Shown one piece after another: positions 50,779 through 62,618 of a stretch of 64,000 bases of DNA (positions are counted from its first letter, which is position 1; the number at the start of each line of letters is the position of its first letter). A program made the translations under genes and the position numbers. Below the pieces are notes generated by a model. It was not told the origin of the DNA. It did not search any database and saw nothing but the letters and a program-made list of their open reading frames with translations. This DNA comes from Nematopogon swammerdamellus (Eukaryota > Arthropoda > Insecta > Lepidoptera > Adelidae): contig OX336344.1 of NCBI GenBank assembly GCA_946902875.1, positions 19,923,791 through 19,987,790 on the forward strand. Reading direction: 5' to 3'.

Positions 50779-50937
50779 GTTAGTTATGGAGTATATACGT
50801 GTAAGAATACGTTTGTATGAACAAAGCACCGCCAGGGTTTTCTATTTTTGTCTTCGATCATTGATCAACTACTTACCGTGCCAGAGGGGTGCGTTACGTC
50901 AGCTACATTTAAATAAACCATAGAGAAATAATATATA

Positions 50938-51247
50938 AGGTGCTTCGTAATTCATGTCAATAACTTCGGGAGGGTTACATACGCACTCAAATAAACACTT
51001 TACGTAAGAAAAAAACATATGTTTATAGGAGCATTTTTTCTCTTAACAAAAAAATAAAATCAAATAAGTAGCTGTAAAAACCAATCATAGTGACCTTGTG
51101 ACTTACTTACAACAAACAGCTGTTCTTCGTTTGAACATAGTACGGTCATTGACCCCGTACAATGCAAGTTACCTACTGTTACACACAGGTTAATGTTTAG
51201 GTAACAATAACCCTCCCGAAACATTTGACATGAATAACGAAGCACCT
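50938..51247. mobile_element. TA-flanked MITE, AGGTGCTTCGT ends
   Basis: AGGTGCTTCGTAATTCATGT and its inverted copy ACATGAATAACGAAGCACCT, continuing inward with TCGGGAGGGTTA/TAACCCTCCCGA. TA lies on both sides. 310 bp, no ORF. Confidence 0.85.
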
Positions 51248-51404
51248 TATATGAAATAAACTCAATTATACCTCTACATAGGTCTTGGCTCTTGCCTCGA
51301 CATGTCGGAAAATTTAGAACCTACATATATGTGAAAAAAAAACTGTTTTTAAAAGATAACGAGAATACGTCCAGCAGAAATGTTACTGTCGCTTGTCAAA
51401 ACAA

Positions 51405-51537
51405 ACGAAAATGACATCCCGCCGCGCTTTATTGAAAGCACGACAAGTGACGCCGAGCCTGTCGCCCATGTGTGGCGACAGGCTAACCACCTCTCACCTT
51501 GGCACGGTCCTTCCACCGAGTCATGAAGCAGGCCATC
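51405..51537. repeat. LINE trace (-) and Bm1-like fragment (+)
   Basis: TTTATTGAAAGCACGACAAG echoes the minus LINE end at 956. CGACAGGCTAACCACCTCTC to CCACCGAGTCATGAAGCAGG (51470-51535) is a Bm1-like centre. Confidence 0.55.
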
Positions 51538-51689
51538 CAAAACTCCTTACATTTTTACGCTGTCAATAGAAATCCGTACACAACTTTCAAGGCCCTTACA
51601 AGAAAAAGAAAAGAGTACAGACATGCTATTTCTTTTAATACAGTAAATAAAAAATCCAAAACATCTTTAGTTTAGCCTCAACTATTTGC

Positions 51690-51858
51690 TCATCTATTTC
51701 CTCCTGGGTTTTTTCAAAAGGGGCGTGAAAGGCTCCTGTCAGGCCGGCATGGCATTCGAAATCCCCGTGCATCACAGAATGTTCATGGGCATCGTTAGTC
51801 ACCTACTCGTAAGTGAAACGATGCCACATGTCGCGCTTTCCATAAAAAAAAACTCCAG
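51690..51858 (+). mobile_element. Jockey/CR1-like LINE 3' end
   Basis: GGTTTTTTCAAAAGGGGCGTG (reads FFKRGVK), GGCCGGCATGGCATTCG, CATGGGCATCGTTAGTCACC, and CGCGCTTTCCAT plus A-run, the plus-strand counterpart of 956-1165. Confidence 0.7.
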
Positions 51859-52104
51859 AGCAAGCAAACGCGCCCGGTGGACGCGGCCGGCCGGGAAAGG
51901 CGCCCACCGATCGCTGTACTGTGGCCCCAACTAGAGAAAATAGGCAGCCTCAAACGTTTTCACTCCACAAAGATATAACGTTAATTAGATTCGTAGAGAT
52001 TTCATCTCGTCCTGACCTCAGTCTAACCTAGTAATTGCCTCGCAACCGCACCGCCGCCGCCACCCCGCCGCCGTCCGGTGCCCCGGGCAGAGATATCTCA
52101 TCAG
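51859..52104. other. No gene; GC-rich patch
   Basis: 52041-52090 is CpG/CCG-rich (CCGCACCGCCGCCGCCACCC) and follows a TCAGT at 52019-52023. No donor site was found. Confidence 0.35.
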
Positions 52105-53003
52105 AAAAACTTTCTGGCTAGGTAGAGTCTGATCATTGAATTCCTACATACATTGTTTACGAATAGAGAACTTTTTGGTTAATTTGACCATTGAATTCCT
52201 ACATATACGAATAGAGAACTTTTTGGTTAGTTAGTCTGACCATTGAATTCTTACATAATACATTGTATACGAATATAGCAGTTTTTGGTTAGTATGACCA
52301 CTGAATTCCTACATAAATTGTATACGAATAGAGAACTGTTTCGTTAGTATGACCATTGAATTCCTACATGCATTGTATACCCATAGAGAACTTTTTGGTT
52401 AGTGTGACCACTGAATTCCTACATACATTGTATACGAATAGAGAACTTTTTGGTTAGTCTGACCATTGAATTCCTATATACATTGTATACGAAAAGAGAA
52501 CTTTTTGGTTAGTCTGACCATTGAATTCCTACATACATTGTATACGAATAGAGAACTTTTTGGTTAGTCTGACCATTGAATTCCTACATACATTGTATAC
52601 GAATAGAGAAATTTTTGGTTAGTTTGATCATTGAGTTCCTACATAATACATTGTATACGAATAGAGAACTTTTTGGTTAGTCTGACCATTGAATTCCCAC
52701 ATATGTATATTGTATACGAATAGAGAACTTTTTGGTAAGTCTGACCATTGAATTCCTACATACATTGTATACGAATAGAGAACTTTTTGGTTAGTCTGAC
52801 CATTGAATTCCTTCATACATTGTATACGAATAGAGAACTTTTTGGTTAGTCTGACCATTGAATTCCTACATACATTGTATACGAATAGAGAACTTTTTGG
52901 TTAGTATGACCATTGAATTCCTACATACATTGTATACAAATAGAGAACTTTTTGGTTAGTCTGACCATTGAATTCCTACATACATTGTATACGAATAGAG
53001 AGC
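52105..53003 (+). repeat. 55-bp satellite array (~16 copies)
   Basis: Unit GAGAACTTTTTGGTTAGTCT + GACCATTGAATTCCTACATA + CATTGTATACGAATA. Most copies differ by 0-4 bases. Edge copies (52105-52350) are more diverged and vary in length, and the central and right copies are near-identical. Short frames through the array are not genes. The array ends in a Bm1-like SINE fragment. Confidence 0.95.
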
Positions 53004-53029
53004 ATTTGAAGATGGTTAACCAACCACAC

Positions 53030-53238
53030 AATGTTATGCCGACAATAGAGGTAGACAGAGAATACCCTGCAAGGACTGTGGTAAATTACAGCACAACACC
53101 GACCACCACGTTTCGCAAAGTATTTGGACAAAATTAATATCAAACAGCAAGTAAGGCACAAATATTTACCAGCTGCTGGCGAGAGGTGGCTAGCCTGTCG
53201 CCCTTTAGCACGGTATATTGTCCTTATCTCTAAAGGGG
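53030..53238 (-). mobile_element. Bm1-like SINE
   Basis: On minus: GATAAGGACAATATACCGTG, GGGCGACAGGCTAGCCACCT, AAACGTGGTGGTCGGTGTTG, CCTCTATTGTCGGCATAACA. The head and second palindrome arm are missing. Confidence 0.8.
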
Positions 53239-53779
53239 AACGAACCTAGTTCACCTGGTAAGGTGGTAGGGTCTTCACCTATTTCAACACCATCCTTCTT
53301 GGTGTTGAAATATTTGAAGACTCGACAAGTTCTCTCCCGCATCACACAGTTTGCTCTGTAATGCGTGTAGTTAGTTAGCCAGCGACGACGTCTAATTACT
53401 CTGAATATGAATAGCGCCGTCCTTCAGCTCTGACGAACATCGTCTGAGTTTGAATGTGGAACGTCGTTTTGTCAGCCATCTTGAAATGTTGAGATAAGCT
53501 TATATTTCCAATTTTCCTTTTATTCACGTGAGTTTTTGCTCACAGCTCAGGCCGCCGATGACGTAGAGTTATGCTTTATAGCCTAAATATATCTTGTGAA
53601 GTGACAGAATGTAACAGGTAAACCGTATGTAAATTGATGAAGTCGTTCTTGAGTTTTATAAATATTCATAATACATTGACGTACTTCGCCTGCAGATACT
53701 TCGCTTATTTATTAGGATGCTTTTCGGCCATTTCCAGAATAAAAATATTTCCAAAACGCTCTACTTATGTATTTTTATC
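53239..53779. other. No gene; small hairpin
   Basis: TATTTCAACACCATCCTTCTTGGTGTTGAAATA at 53280-53312 is a 13-bp perfect stem. Otherwise unassigned. Confidence 0.4.
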
Positions 53780-54009
53780 CCGTATGGGGTATAGGGTTTA
53801 TCCCGCCCGGGTTGGTACCACCGCACTGAATGAAACGTCGAACGTTCGAAACGGCTATGTGAATAGTTCGTGTTTTCCGTCCAGTTCACTGTAGCCGACA
53901 TGAAATGAAGGGAAGCACGGAAATGGCACCTAGTTCACCCGATGTTATGGGCTGACATCACGGATGTTGTAGGTGATGTAGGCAACCGTGTCAGTTTCCA
54001 TAAAAAAAA
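53780..54009 (+). mobile_element. tRNA/5S SINE, 5' truncated
   Basis: CGTATGGGGTATAGGGTTTA through GTGTCAGTTTCCAT plus A-run. CGTCGAACGTTCGAAACGG shows a small insertion. Confidence 0.85.
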
Positions 54010-54206
54010 ATCCTAGAAGCCAACATACTTTACAGCCTTGTGAAAAGTTAAGTAAAATACGACGCACTGCATTTCTATGACTTCAGCCAATCAGAATTGC
54101 TTGGCATTGGAAAATGTTTTATGTGACTCTTATTTCAATCGCAATAAGAGCCATGGTCTACCAATTCAAACATAAGTACCAACTCAAGTTGTACGGATAT
54201 TACCTC

Positions 54207-54799
54207 TTAGGCCTCTACCAGCCGGAGTCGGGGCAGGTAAAACCAGAATGATGTACGCGGTGCTGGTTAAAAAAACCGGCCAAGTGCGAGTCGAACTCGC
54301 GCACCGATAGTTTCGTGTCGCCATGTCATGGTTAACACCACTCACGCCATCTATGGCTTGTTTATAAAATGCTTCATATTAGTTAAAATTCATGATTAGT
54401 TAAAATGCTTCATACTATATTCGGTAGATGGCGCGCGCGCATTCACTTTTTAGTTTCTTCTATGGGAAGCCCCGTGAATTTTTTACTTTTTCTTATTTTT
54501 ATTATTTGTTGTTATATCGGCCACAATAACACATATTCCGTGAAAATTTCAACTGGCTACCTATTACTGTTCAAGAGATACAGCCCTCGGACAGACGGAC
54601 GGACGGACAGCGTAGGCTTAGGAATAGGGTACCGTACCGGATACGGAACCCTAAAAAACATCTAATAATCCGGCTCGAAGGACCAGATTTTTATCCATAG
54701 GAACTTAGGAGCCGTAATTATTCGGAAAAACATATTTTTTTAACCAGCGCGATATCATTCTGGTCCTACCTGCCCCGATTTCGGCTGGCAGAGGGCTAA
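54207..54799. mobile_element. TIR element split by a nested (GTCY)n MITE
   Basis: Left TTAGGCCTCTACCAGCCGGA...GGGGCAGGTAAAACCAGAAT and right ATTCTGGTCCTACCTGCCCC...CGGCTGGCAGAGGGCTAA are inverted copies over about 64 bp with few mismatches. The inner MITE is 54275-54652. Confidence 0.85.
54275..54652 (-). mobile_element. (GTCY)n MITE (inner)
   Basis: CCGGCCAAGTGCGAGTCGAA hairpin end, TTCGTGTCGCCATGTCATGG, CACTTTTTAGTTTCTTCTAT, (GGAC)n 54590-54608, ending CCGGATACGGAACCCT. Confidence 0.9.
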
Positions 54800-54954
54800 A
54801 TCTGAACAACTAAGATGGCCTGTTTGTGGACTTAAACGATGAAAACAAAGCGCTTTTCCCATTTATTAGAAACTAACTTCAACGGGAAAACGCCATAACT
54901 GGATGACAACCTTTTCGGTAATCTTTCCAGTATCTCTTTGGTTGAGTTGAGAAA

Positions 54955-55132
54955 CGTTGCTTTAAGGTGATGTGAGATGCGTCTGACTCGAATTTCAAGA
55001 AGTGTACCGCCAATATTACTTACTTGACAGATTCAGTTTCATCTTACTCCAACCAGCGAAAGCGGCGCCTTGAAAGAGGAGTACTGGTGAATACGTGTTG
55101 ACAGGGCCTTAAACCGTTCTCTGACTGTCATT
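54955..55132 (-). mobile_element. LINE ORF2 end and 3' UTR
   Basis: On minus: RFKALSTRIHQYSSFKAPLS then a stop and AACTGAATCTGTCAAGTAAG, matching 43.22-43.65 kb. Confidence 0.75.
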
Positions 55133-55183
55133 TGATGCTGTTTGTAATATCCGCGCCTATATTTATTTATCTCCAATGAGGGA

Positions 55184-55400
55184 TATGCTAAAGGGCGACA
55201 GGTTAGCCACTTCGGAGCGGTTCGTCCACTAAATTGAGCAGTAGATATCTGTAGTCGCGCCTTACTTGCTGCTTGATGGTTATCCTGTCCGAATATTTTG
55301 CTAAACGTGTTGTGCGGTAATTTACCCCAGTTCTTGCAGCGCAACACCGATTACCCCTCTTACACCCATTGGGGTAACCGATGTTGCGACCGGGATATTG
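55184..55400 (+). mobile_element. Bm1-like SINE, 5' truncated
   Basis: AAAGGGCGACAGGTTAGCCA, CTTACTTGCTGCTTGATGGT, shortened palindrome, GATTACCCCTCTTACACCCA. Its final GGGGTAACCGATGTTGCGAC motif recurs at 55.77 kb. Confidence 0.8.
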
Positions 55401-55407
55401 CGGTTTG

Positions 55408-55764
55408 TCAGCCTCGGTAGCTCAGTGGTGCGGTCGGTCGACTGTTATTAGGCACACCCTGGGCGCGGTCAGTGGATGGATGGGTGACCGCTCGACCGTT
55501 GGAGGCTGATCGTGGTTCGGATTACACAAAAAACTGTAGTTCCCTTGTTTTCTTACCTTAGGTGCTAGGGTTTAGCATGCCCGGGTTGATACCACCGTAC
55601 CGAGTGAAAGTTCAGTTGAAACGGCTATTTAAATAGTTCGTGTTTTCCGTCCAGTTCAGTGTAGCCTTAGTTCACCAAGGTGTTATGGGCTGACATCACG
55701 GATGTAGAAGGTGGTGTAGCCAACCGTGTAATTTTCCATAAAACATAAAAAAACAAAAAAAAAC
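55408..55764 (+). mobile_element. Chimeric tRNA/5S SINE, near full length
   Basis: CGGTAGCTCAGTGGTGCGG A-box, 5S-like GCGCGGTCAGTGGATGGATG and GGGTGACCGCTC, B-box GTGGTTCGGATTACAC, body and tail (short deletion after GTGTAGCC), A-rich end. Confidence 0.88.
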
Positions 55765-55957
55765 ATTGGGGTAACCGGTGTTGTGACCGGGACATTGAGG
55801 TGTGTATGTATGGAGGCACTCCCGCCAACCGAGCTGAGAGTCTGAATAATTCATCTGCAGCTGAGGATTTCAGAGACGTCTGTGTGACCTCGCTCGCTAG
55901 CTTCAAGAGACATACGACAACCGTATCTATCTGTAATAGTACTGACGCGTAAAAAGT

Positions 55958-55993
55958 ACTGTGTGAGGCCGGTACTTAAAAATAATAGCCCAC
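55958..55993 (+). repeat. Bm1-like SINE head fragment
   Basis: GTGTGAGGCCGGTACTTAAA and AATAGCCCACTG only. Confidence 0.7.
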
Positions 55994-56020
55994 TGTTTTT
56001 TTTTTATGTTATCCGATATG

Positions 56021-56207
56021 AGTGGCTGAGTCGGAGGGGCCAAAGCACATGCTCCGACCAGCCAATATCACCACCGAGAAGGTAGGTGCCATATCGGAGA
56101 CATCCCTGGATTGCTGGCTATACTGGACTAGAGGAGAACACAACCGAGGCTGCTACGCGGCCATCTTACACTCAGTACGGTGGTACCAACCCAGTCGGCT
56201 ACAATTT
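56021..56207 (-). mobile_element. Divergent SINE-tail relative
   Basis: On minus TGGGTTGGTACCACCGTACT, CTCCTCTAGTCCAGTATAGC, GGTGATATTGGCTGGTCGG match 31797-31985. Confidence 0.65.
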
Positions 56208-57095
56208 GAGCCTACCATACAGAATGTATGTTTAAGGTCAACTCCGGAACGACTGAACAGATTTTGATGCAGTTTACGCCAATGGAAAGAGTAGTTCTTC
56301 AGGCTCGCTATATACCATCACGTTTAACCTTAGGGCTGAGGCAGCAGTATCAAAATAAAGTATAGTATGGACGGGAGAGAGAGGGAGAGAGAATGTAAGA
56401 GAAGCGATCGTTTATTATCATATTTGCGGTTAAATCGGGTATGCTATTAAACCGAGTCTACCGCGAGCGAAGCAGCAGCCAAAGCTAAGCAAAAAAAGCT
56501 AATAAAGCATATTCTATCGATCTAGTATCTCCTTTTTTCATAAGAGGCAATTACCTACTAGGTTACCGCGGTTAAAAGGTAAAACCAAAAAACTTCATAT
56601 TACGACAAAATTCTTCAGAAGTATCTCCTCTTTTAGACGCGACTGTACTGTCTATTTCGGGGCTTCCAATAAAACAGTTGTTGCGCGAATTTACAATTCA
56701 TGAGAAATTACGAGTATTATGATAAATGTACAATGTACATATTTCATTGTCATTGTGAAGGCAGACTTGATGTTATGAAATAGTATTAACTTAAATAGGG
56801 TTCTGGCGTAGAACCCTATTAGTTGCGCTAAAATGACTGTTGGTCTTGCCGTCTGGCAGTCCGTCCGTCTGTCTGTTAGAGCAATAAACAAGCTATAATC
56901 TGGAAATTTACACACAAAATTTTTTTTTTTTTTCAAAGAGTGTATTGCTTGAAAACTTTAATTGGTCGTTTATTTGATTTTATCACTAGTTTAAATTTAT
57001 TCGTTGGGTAGAATCGATCGTATTTTCAAAATGAAAAATTTGAATAAAAATTGGCGTTGGTCAAAAATTATTATTTTATATAACTTTTGTCCCTT
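56208..57095. other. No gene; repeat traces
   Basis: 56350-56400 is (GA)-rich. 56436-56478 (GGTATGCTATTAAACCGAGT, CCGCGAGCGAAGC) relates to 1.20 kb. 56797-56885 has GGGTTCTGGCGTAGAACCCT and a short GTCY run, perhaps a distant MITE relative. Confidence 0.4.
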
Positions 57096-57326
57096 GGTCC
57101 CAATATGTGTTACTATGACGGATATAACAACAAATAAGAAAATGTTAAAAATTAAGGGGGGCTCCCATACAACAGACGTCCGAAAAATCGATTACGTCAC
57201 ACTATTGAATAATAGATGGCGCCATAGGCTTTTATACATTGCATTGTTGAAAGACAAAAGATAGGCGGATAATAGCGTATAGATACGGAAACCTCCGTGC
57301 GCGAGTAAAACTCGCACTTAACAGAT
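57096..57326 (+). mobile_element. (GTCY)n MITE, 3' part
   Basis: AATATGTGTTACTATGACGG, AATAATAGATGGCGCCATAG, CCGTGCGCGAGTAAAACTCGC. Close to the element at 21.82-22.30 kb, without the microsatellite. Confidence 0.8.
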
Positions 57327-57829
57327 TTTTTTTCATGTATATACCTTCATAGACAAAATGCACTAAGCCTTAGGACTTAGGTCATTCACCTTTTTACTAT
57401 GCAACGGAATCCGCCACTAGATTATGCAATAAAAATAGAATAATAGAAATAATAAATAGTTTTGCACGGCATTTCGTGCATTGAACTTCTACGTCTTGCG
57501 ACCGTGTACGTAGCTCGGTCGGTGGCTATCTACGTCGGCACCGGTACGGATATTTTCGCCATCGATACAACCCCATAAGTCTTCAGTTTTACGATAACTG
57601 TTGTTTGACATGTCGGCCGATAGACAGTCCGCTATACCATACCTGTCTATGGATTACTGAAGATTTCGAGGGCCGGGAGGCAAACCCGAATACCTATAAA
57701 ATATTAAGGTATACTGGAAGAAAATGCCTTAGACATTAAGTGTAAACCTTTGCCCATTTATTAGAGTGCAATTAAAGGTATACAATATAATAACCAAAGA
57801 ATAAGAATTAGAATGAAATATTTATTTTT
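57327..57829. other. No gene seen
   Basis: Spacer with an unusually GC-balanced stretch at 57485-57640 and no ORF. Confidence 0.35.
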
Positions 57830-58270
57830 AACCCCCGACGCAAAAGAAGAGGTGTTATGAGTTTGTCTCCTCAGTCTGTATGTGTTTCTGTGTGTTTGTC
57901 TGTAATCGTAGCTCCCAAACCGATTTGGATGCGGTTTTTTTTATTGGAAAGCTGGTTCATCCGGGATTGTTCTTAGCTATGTTTGATGAAGATCTGGTCA
58001 GCCGATTCGAAGATCATCAGCAATTTTCCTAATAATTGGTGAAGGGATCTCTGCTCTAAAATGGAAATTTATTACACTTACACTCGTCGCCTTTAAGTAA
58101 ATTAACGGAAATTATTACAAAACTAATTTATGTACTTGTAACAAAACGTAACCTATCAAAATTATTACAAGTTCAAATTACGTCTCTTAAAAAGTTTGAA
58201 ATAAAAGTTAAATTACATATTTAAAAAACTCCCGACACTTCAAAAACAAAAACCCTCAAAAAGTAAACAA
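57830..58270 (+). mobile_element. AACCCCCGAC-ended element
   Basis: TTAACCCCCGACGCAAAAGA, GTAGCTCCCAAACCGATTTG, TCTTAGCTATGTTTGATGAA, later AAAACTCCCGACACTTCAAA. The relative is at 23.14 kb. The closing GTCGGGGGTT end is not seen. Confidence 0.65.
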
Positions 58271-58689
58271 ATAATTTTCGTTTAGTTAATTAAAGGCGTC
58301 GGCTAAGTAAAACTTTCTTCACTTCAGCATTATGCATATACTAACAAAACACACTTAGAACATTAGAATCAAGATAGGAGATGAGAAATAAAAAAAAGTC
58401 TGGTTGCAGAATATGCTGAATCTAGTGAAAATTTCACAAATTCAACCCAAAAAAATTTTCATTTATTGTTTGGCATGACTTGTCGAACTTGTTAAAATTT
58501 GTTATTACCGGTTCGATTTCACCCACGAAGAATAACCGGCAAGAAAATTCGAAGGTTTTTTTTTTTTAAATATTATTACAAGTTATTTATTGACTTTCCA
58601 TATGATATACACCGCCTACAGTATAGGGAAAATACAGTTTGAGAGCAAAATTAACAATTTTACTCAGAATTCTGATCAAATATACCTTG
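58271..58689. other. No gene seen
   Basis: AT-rich spacer. Confidence 0.35.
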
Positions 58690-58830
58690 TCTTCTTTAAA
58701 GGGATGTTCTTCTTCTGTCAAACCGACATGGCATTGGCAATCCCCATGCATGAGCAAATATCCATGGGCATAGTTAGGTGCTCATCTAGGAATAGGTGAA
58801 ACGTTGCGATATAGAAAGAGCCCCATAATA
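58690..58830 (+). repeat. Degraded LINE 3' end
   Basis: AAACCGACATGGCATTGGCA, CCATGGGCATAGTTAGGTGC, GGTGAAACGTTGCGATATAG correspond to the LINE end at 51.7 kb. Confidence 0.6.
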
Positions 58831-59169
58831 AAAATACAAATCATAATTAAATGAAGCCCCCTGTCAGAGGTATGAACAGATTGTCTTTCATCGTGCGTAG
58901 AAGCATTAGCGTTACACAAGTAGATGTTTTTCGTTATCTAATTGTCGACTCGTGTAACTCTTTCGGAACACGCCACGCAAATGATAACGCACACGCCCCA
59001 GGCACCCCCAAGTTCGAGACCCGCAGGGCGATCGCGTAAAATTTCACCGCGCCACTGGAAACACGATAAATAGAAACCGGTGTCTGTCATAATTAATAAA
59101 AAAGACTGCGTGGTAAAATTTATGAATATAAAATTGTTTTGTTTACTTTTTATATGAATATATATGCAT

Positions 59170-59400
59170 GAGGGGCTGTGCCGAGAGACCAGAGGTACAT
59201 GAAACAGGCAAATCCACCTCCCTTCGCTAAACCACGCTCACTAGGCGACTATACGGTCAGATTTTCGGACTATAGAATCGCTATCCAGCTTGCTAAGACA
59301 TTTGAAGACTCCCAGGTTGAAAGCATCGGGAAAAACTCGCCGGTAGACAATTATTCCACACCCTGACGGTGCGACAGAAGAACGATTTTGAAAAATGATG
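59170..59400 (+). repeat. Unclassified dispersed repeat (LINE-like)
   Basis: GGGGCTGTGCCGAGAGACCA, CCACACCCTGACGGTGCGAC, AGAAGAACGATTTTG match 25.0 and 39.8 kb. Confidence 0.45.
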
Positions 59401-60170
59401 GGTCCTCTAAAGTCAACATGAAAAGAGTGTTCAGTTTTCGGTCTCCAATCTCAATTTGGAGTAGGTACTTAATATGTGGCGCCGATGTTGTATAACTTTG
59501 AGAGTCAGATTCTAATCGTATTGCACGAAAATAGACAAAGTTCATGTCATTTGAAGAACACCTAGGACACTTGTATAAAAACCAACTTAATTAGTTTATG
59601 CGACTGCTTCTAGCAGCGTTTCAGCACCTTTAGGGTTTGCAGGGTGCTTTATCAAAACCTACCCTTGTCGTTTTCATATCGATAGATAAAGACGGATCTT
59701 CACCAAAGCCAGCGCTCTGAAGTGCTAGTAAAAACGCAAACCGCGAAACGCATCTAATTTCAAAGTAACCAGCGTCTGTTTAACATGGCGTTTTGACAGT
59801 AAGTAAAGTTTCTATGTAAGGTGTCTTTAGTCGCGGGCTTCAATTTTACGCAATAGCCCTCCCGCCCAGCCTCGGCCCAGCCCTAGGGAGTGCCCAACGA
59901 TATGAGAAATGTGGGTGTAGGCCTCTCTGTAGGTCAAATCATCACTTAAACTGTACCGCAGGTACAATCAGCTCTAAGCGGAAAATACAATCTGAATAAC
60001 TTTGTCGAGCTCGCCGAGAACAATGTCACGTAGCAAGCCTGTGATTGTTGCAAGGTTTTAAAAATACAGTTAATGTGTGTCAACCAAACCATTAAAGCAA
60101 ACCAAGGTATACGTCTGTGTTTTTATGCTCTCGTTACGAAACTAAACTAAGTAACACAGTGAATACGGTT
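59401..60170. other. No gene seen
   Basis: Unassigned. A GC-rich stretch (59863-59885) shows no exon signals. Confidence 0.35.
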
Positions 60171-61120
60171 TTAGGGAGGACCTAGTTTTTACTACGGCGA
60201 AACGATCCAACTACTTGGAGCAAGAGTACTACCAGCGAAGTCGCTCTACAGTTTCTACAAGAACCTAGGCCTGCCAAGATCGATTCTAAGCTCATATATG
60301 GAGAGAGCTTCGAAAACGTCACTGGAGGCATCCTACAAAATATGGACAGGTAGAGAGAGGGAGGTCGAGTGCGGGACTGGTGCTTCTCCGCGTCTCCTAG
60401 TCAGTAGTAGTCCGCAGACGTCTCCTAGTCATCGATCGCAGACTAGCTGACGAGGGCTTGATGCGAGCCAAAACGTAACGCATGCTGGAAAACTACACAG
60501 AGTGGCCACTCGCTATAGTCCCGACCTCGATTGACACCCTCCACGTCGTAGCCGAAAGGAGCAGCGGCAAAAGAGGGGGGCTGCCTGCGCCCCCACGACG
60601 CAGGGCGAGGCATGGCGCGCCACAGCTAGATGACCAGGTGAGGCGCGACGACCGACTGAAGAACGCAGACGCCGGGGCGATTCGGGACGCGAGGACCGGG
60701 GCGACAAGTCGCTGTTTGTGACGTTGTCTCCCATCAGGGACGCAGACTGACGGACGCAAGACGTAGATGGGGACATTCTTCGGAGTCGGTGCACTCCAAG
60801 GGGGGGGGGGGGGGGGGGGGGGGCTCAGAACGCCTTTATGAGTCCCTCCAAGGGGGGGGGCCGGACCGCAGTCAATGCGCGTCACCGGGACCAAATTGGT
60901 GGTATCCCGGCAGCAGGCCTCCCTGCGTGCAACGACTTTCAAATGATTGTTCCATGATGAAGTCGTGACACAGTGCGGGTGCTATGGCCGCAAGGCTGGT
61001 GCGCTCGGGTCAGTGGCGGGTTAATATGTGACACCCTCCTCTAATGCCAATGGGCCCGGAAAAGTTCGATGAAGCCGTCGCAAGCTCAGTTCGAAACCTT
61101 CACCATATAGTATAAAAGGA
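60171..61120 (+). other. GC-rich degenerate region with poly-G runs
   Basis: Looks like a decayed coding repeat (a reading around 60275-60350 gives GLPRSILSSYMERASKT before stops), but I cannot name a family. A 24-nt G-run lies at 60800-60823 and a 10-nt one at 60852-60861, each preceded by TCCAAG. It ends near CACAATAAACGTCCATCA (61119-61136). Confidence 0.4.
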
Positions 61121-62618
61121 CACAATAAACGTCCATCAGCATGAAATTACATATTTATATTTACAACATAAACAAACAATATGTATTATAGAATGAGTGT
61201 TGTCCCGAGGGTGCAGGAATATTTTAATATAAGTACCTAATTTAGTTTAATTGAGGCCTGTTTCTGTAGAATAAATTTTTTAGTTTTGTTGGTTTAATAA
61301 TTAACTTAATTGTAACTTAATTATATGGAATATTAAAATTTGTTTAGCAAGGTTTTCGTTGCGTTTTCGCCCTAACTTTAAAGTGGACTAGCAACCGTGG
61401 TCTTCGTCGTTTTCATACAATAACACAATTCATCTTATGTGTCATCAACATCATCCAACACGAATGAATGACTGCTATTGATGTTGCACTTTCACATTGA
61501 AACCAAAAATCGATACCGCAAACCCACCAACCACAGTACCGGCAAACTGAGCGCTTGTTTTCAAACAAACCGATTCAGCACATTCCGAGTTGTAGAGGAT
61601 TCATCACAGCGCAAGCAAATAGTTTACGTTCACCGGAGTGAACTTCGCACGGATTTGATTGGGTATGGCTTGTCAATAGATGGCGCTACTTCGCAGTTTA
61701 CGGAAGTCATAAGGGTCTAAGTGCCAAAAAGTTTTTGTCATAGATTTTAATAAAATATCTTTTAAGTAGAAAAACTATTTTGACTTTTTCACTGACGATC
61801 ATTTATAAATGTCTATGTATCTAATGATTGCAGTGATTTGTTTCAAAGATAAAGAAGGAAAAATGCATGGCTAAAGTGTTATACCAAATTTTACAGTAGT
61901 TATGCCATGTAATTATTTTAAGATGACAAATTGGAAAAATTGGGCATCAGCATATGTGTACATACATTTTCAATGTATTGACAGTCCGTAATGGTTTTGC
62001 ACTTGACTACTAACCTACATACACATAGTACCTCGCATTTTTTTAAGATTTCACCGATCATGTTCTGTATGTAGTTTGGAGCAAATTTTTATTTTCGCGA
62101 ACCACGGAGCAACGCCATCTACTGAATTGTCACCCGCATCATTTCTTCACGCGTTAATGTTTCCACAAAGCGAATAGTCGGGCATAGTTTGCAACACGAA
62201 GCACTTGATAGCAATCGCAATTTCCCAAGTTAATAAACCCTGTCTTTATAGTTTCAAGGTGAGGAAGCGAGCGCCCCGATAAGGATCGCCTGAGAAATGA
62301 TGACATAAAACTCTTCAAAGTTTTGCAAGTTTTTGACGCCAACACAACAATGGAAACTCCGAACGCCAGCCACAGGGTAAGACGCTGTTGTCGGCACAAA
62401 AACACGAAATGTAGTCGAACACTTTGCACTCATTTTAATATTAAAACTTTTAAAAATACGTGTTAGATCGCGGCTCCAGTTTACGAGGGAAGTGTGCAAA
62501 CAGTGAAAAGCACGCAAAAGCAGAAGGGTTACAAAATTGTTGTCACGGCTGAGTATATCCGGCTCCATATTCCCAAATTGCACTTCATTAAATCCTTTTT
62601 AACTTTGTTTCTTATTTT
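61121..62618. other. No confident gene; small ORFs
   Basis: Includes an 80-codon plus frame (61478-61720), and overlapping 91- and 109-codon minus frames (62154-62583). One of these has an ATG in a good insect context (TTAAAATGAG near 62430). None shows a domain or signal. CTTGTCAATAGATGGCGCTAC at 61670-61690 is a common lepidopteran repeat motif. Confidence 0.35.

Noticed and set aside
52105..53003. CRISPR array
   Set aside because: The 55-bp units are contiguous with no unique spacers, and the context is an animal genome.
62154..62583. Minus-strand gene (91 and 109 codons, overlapping)
   Set aside because: Two overlapping frames without domains, signal peptide logic or splice support. Left as unassigned.
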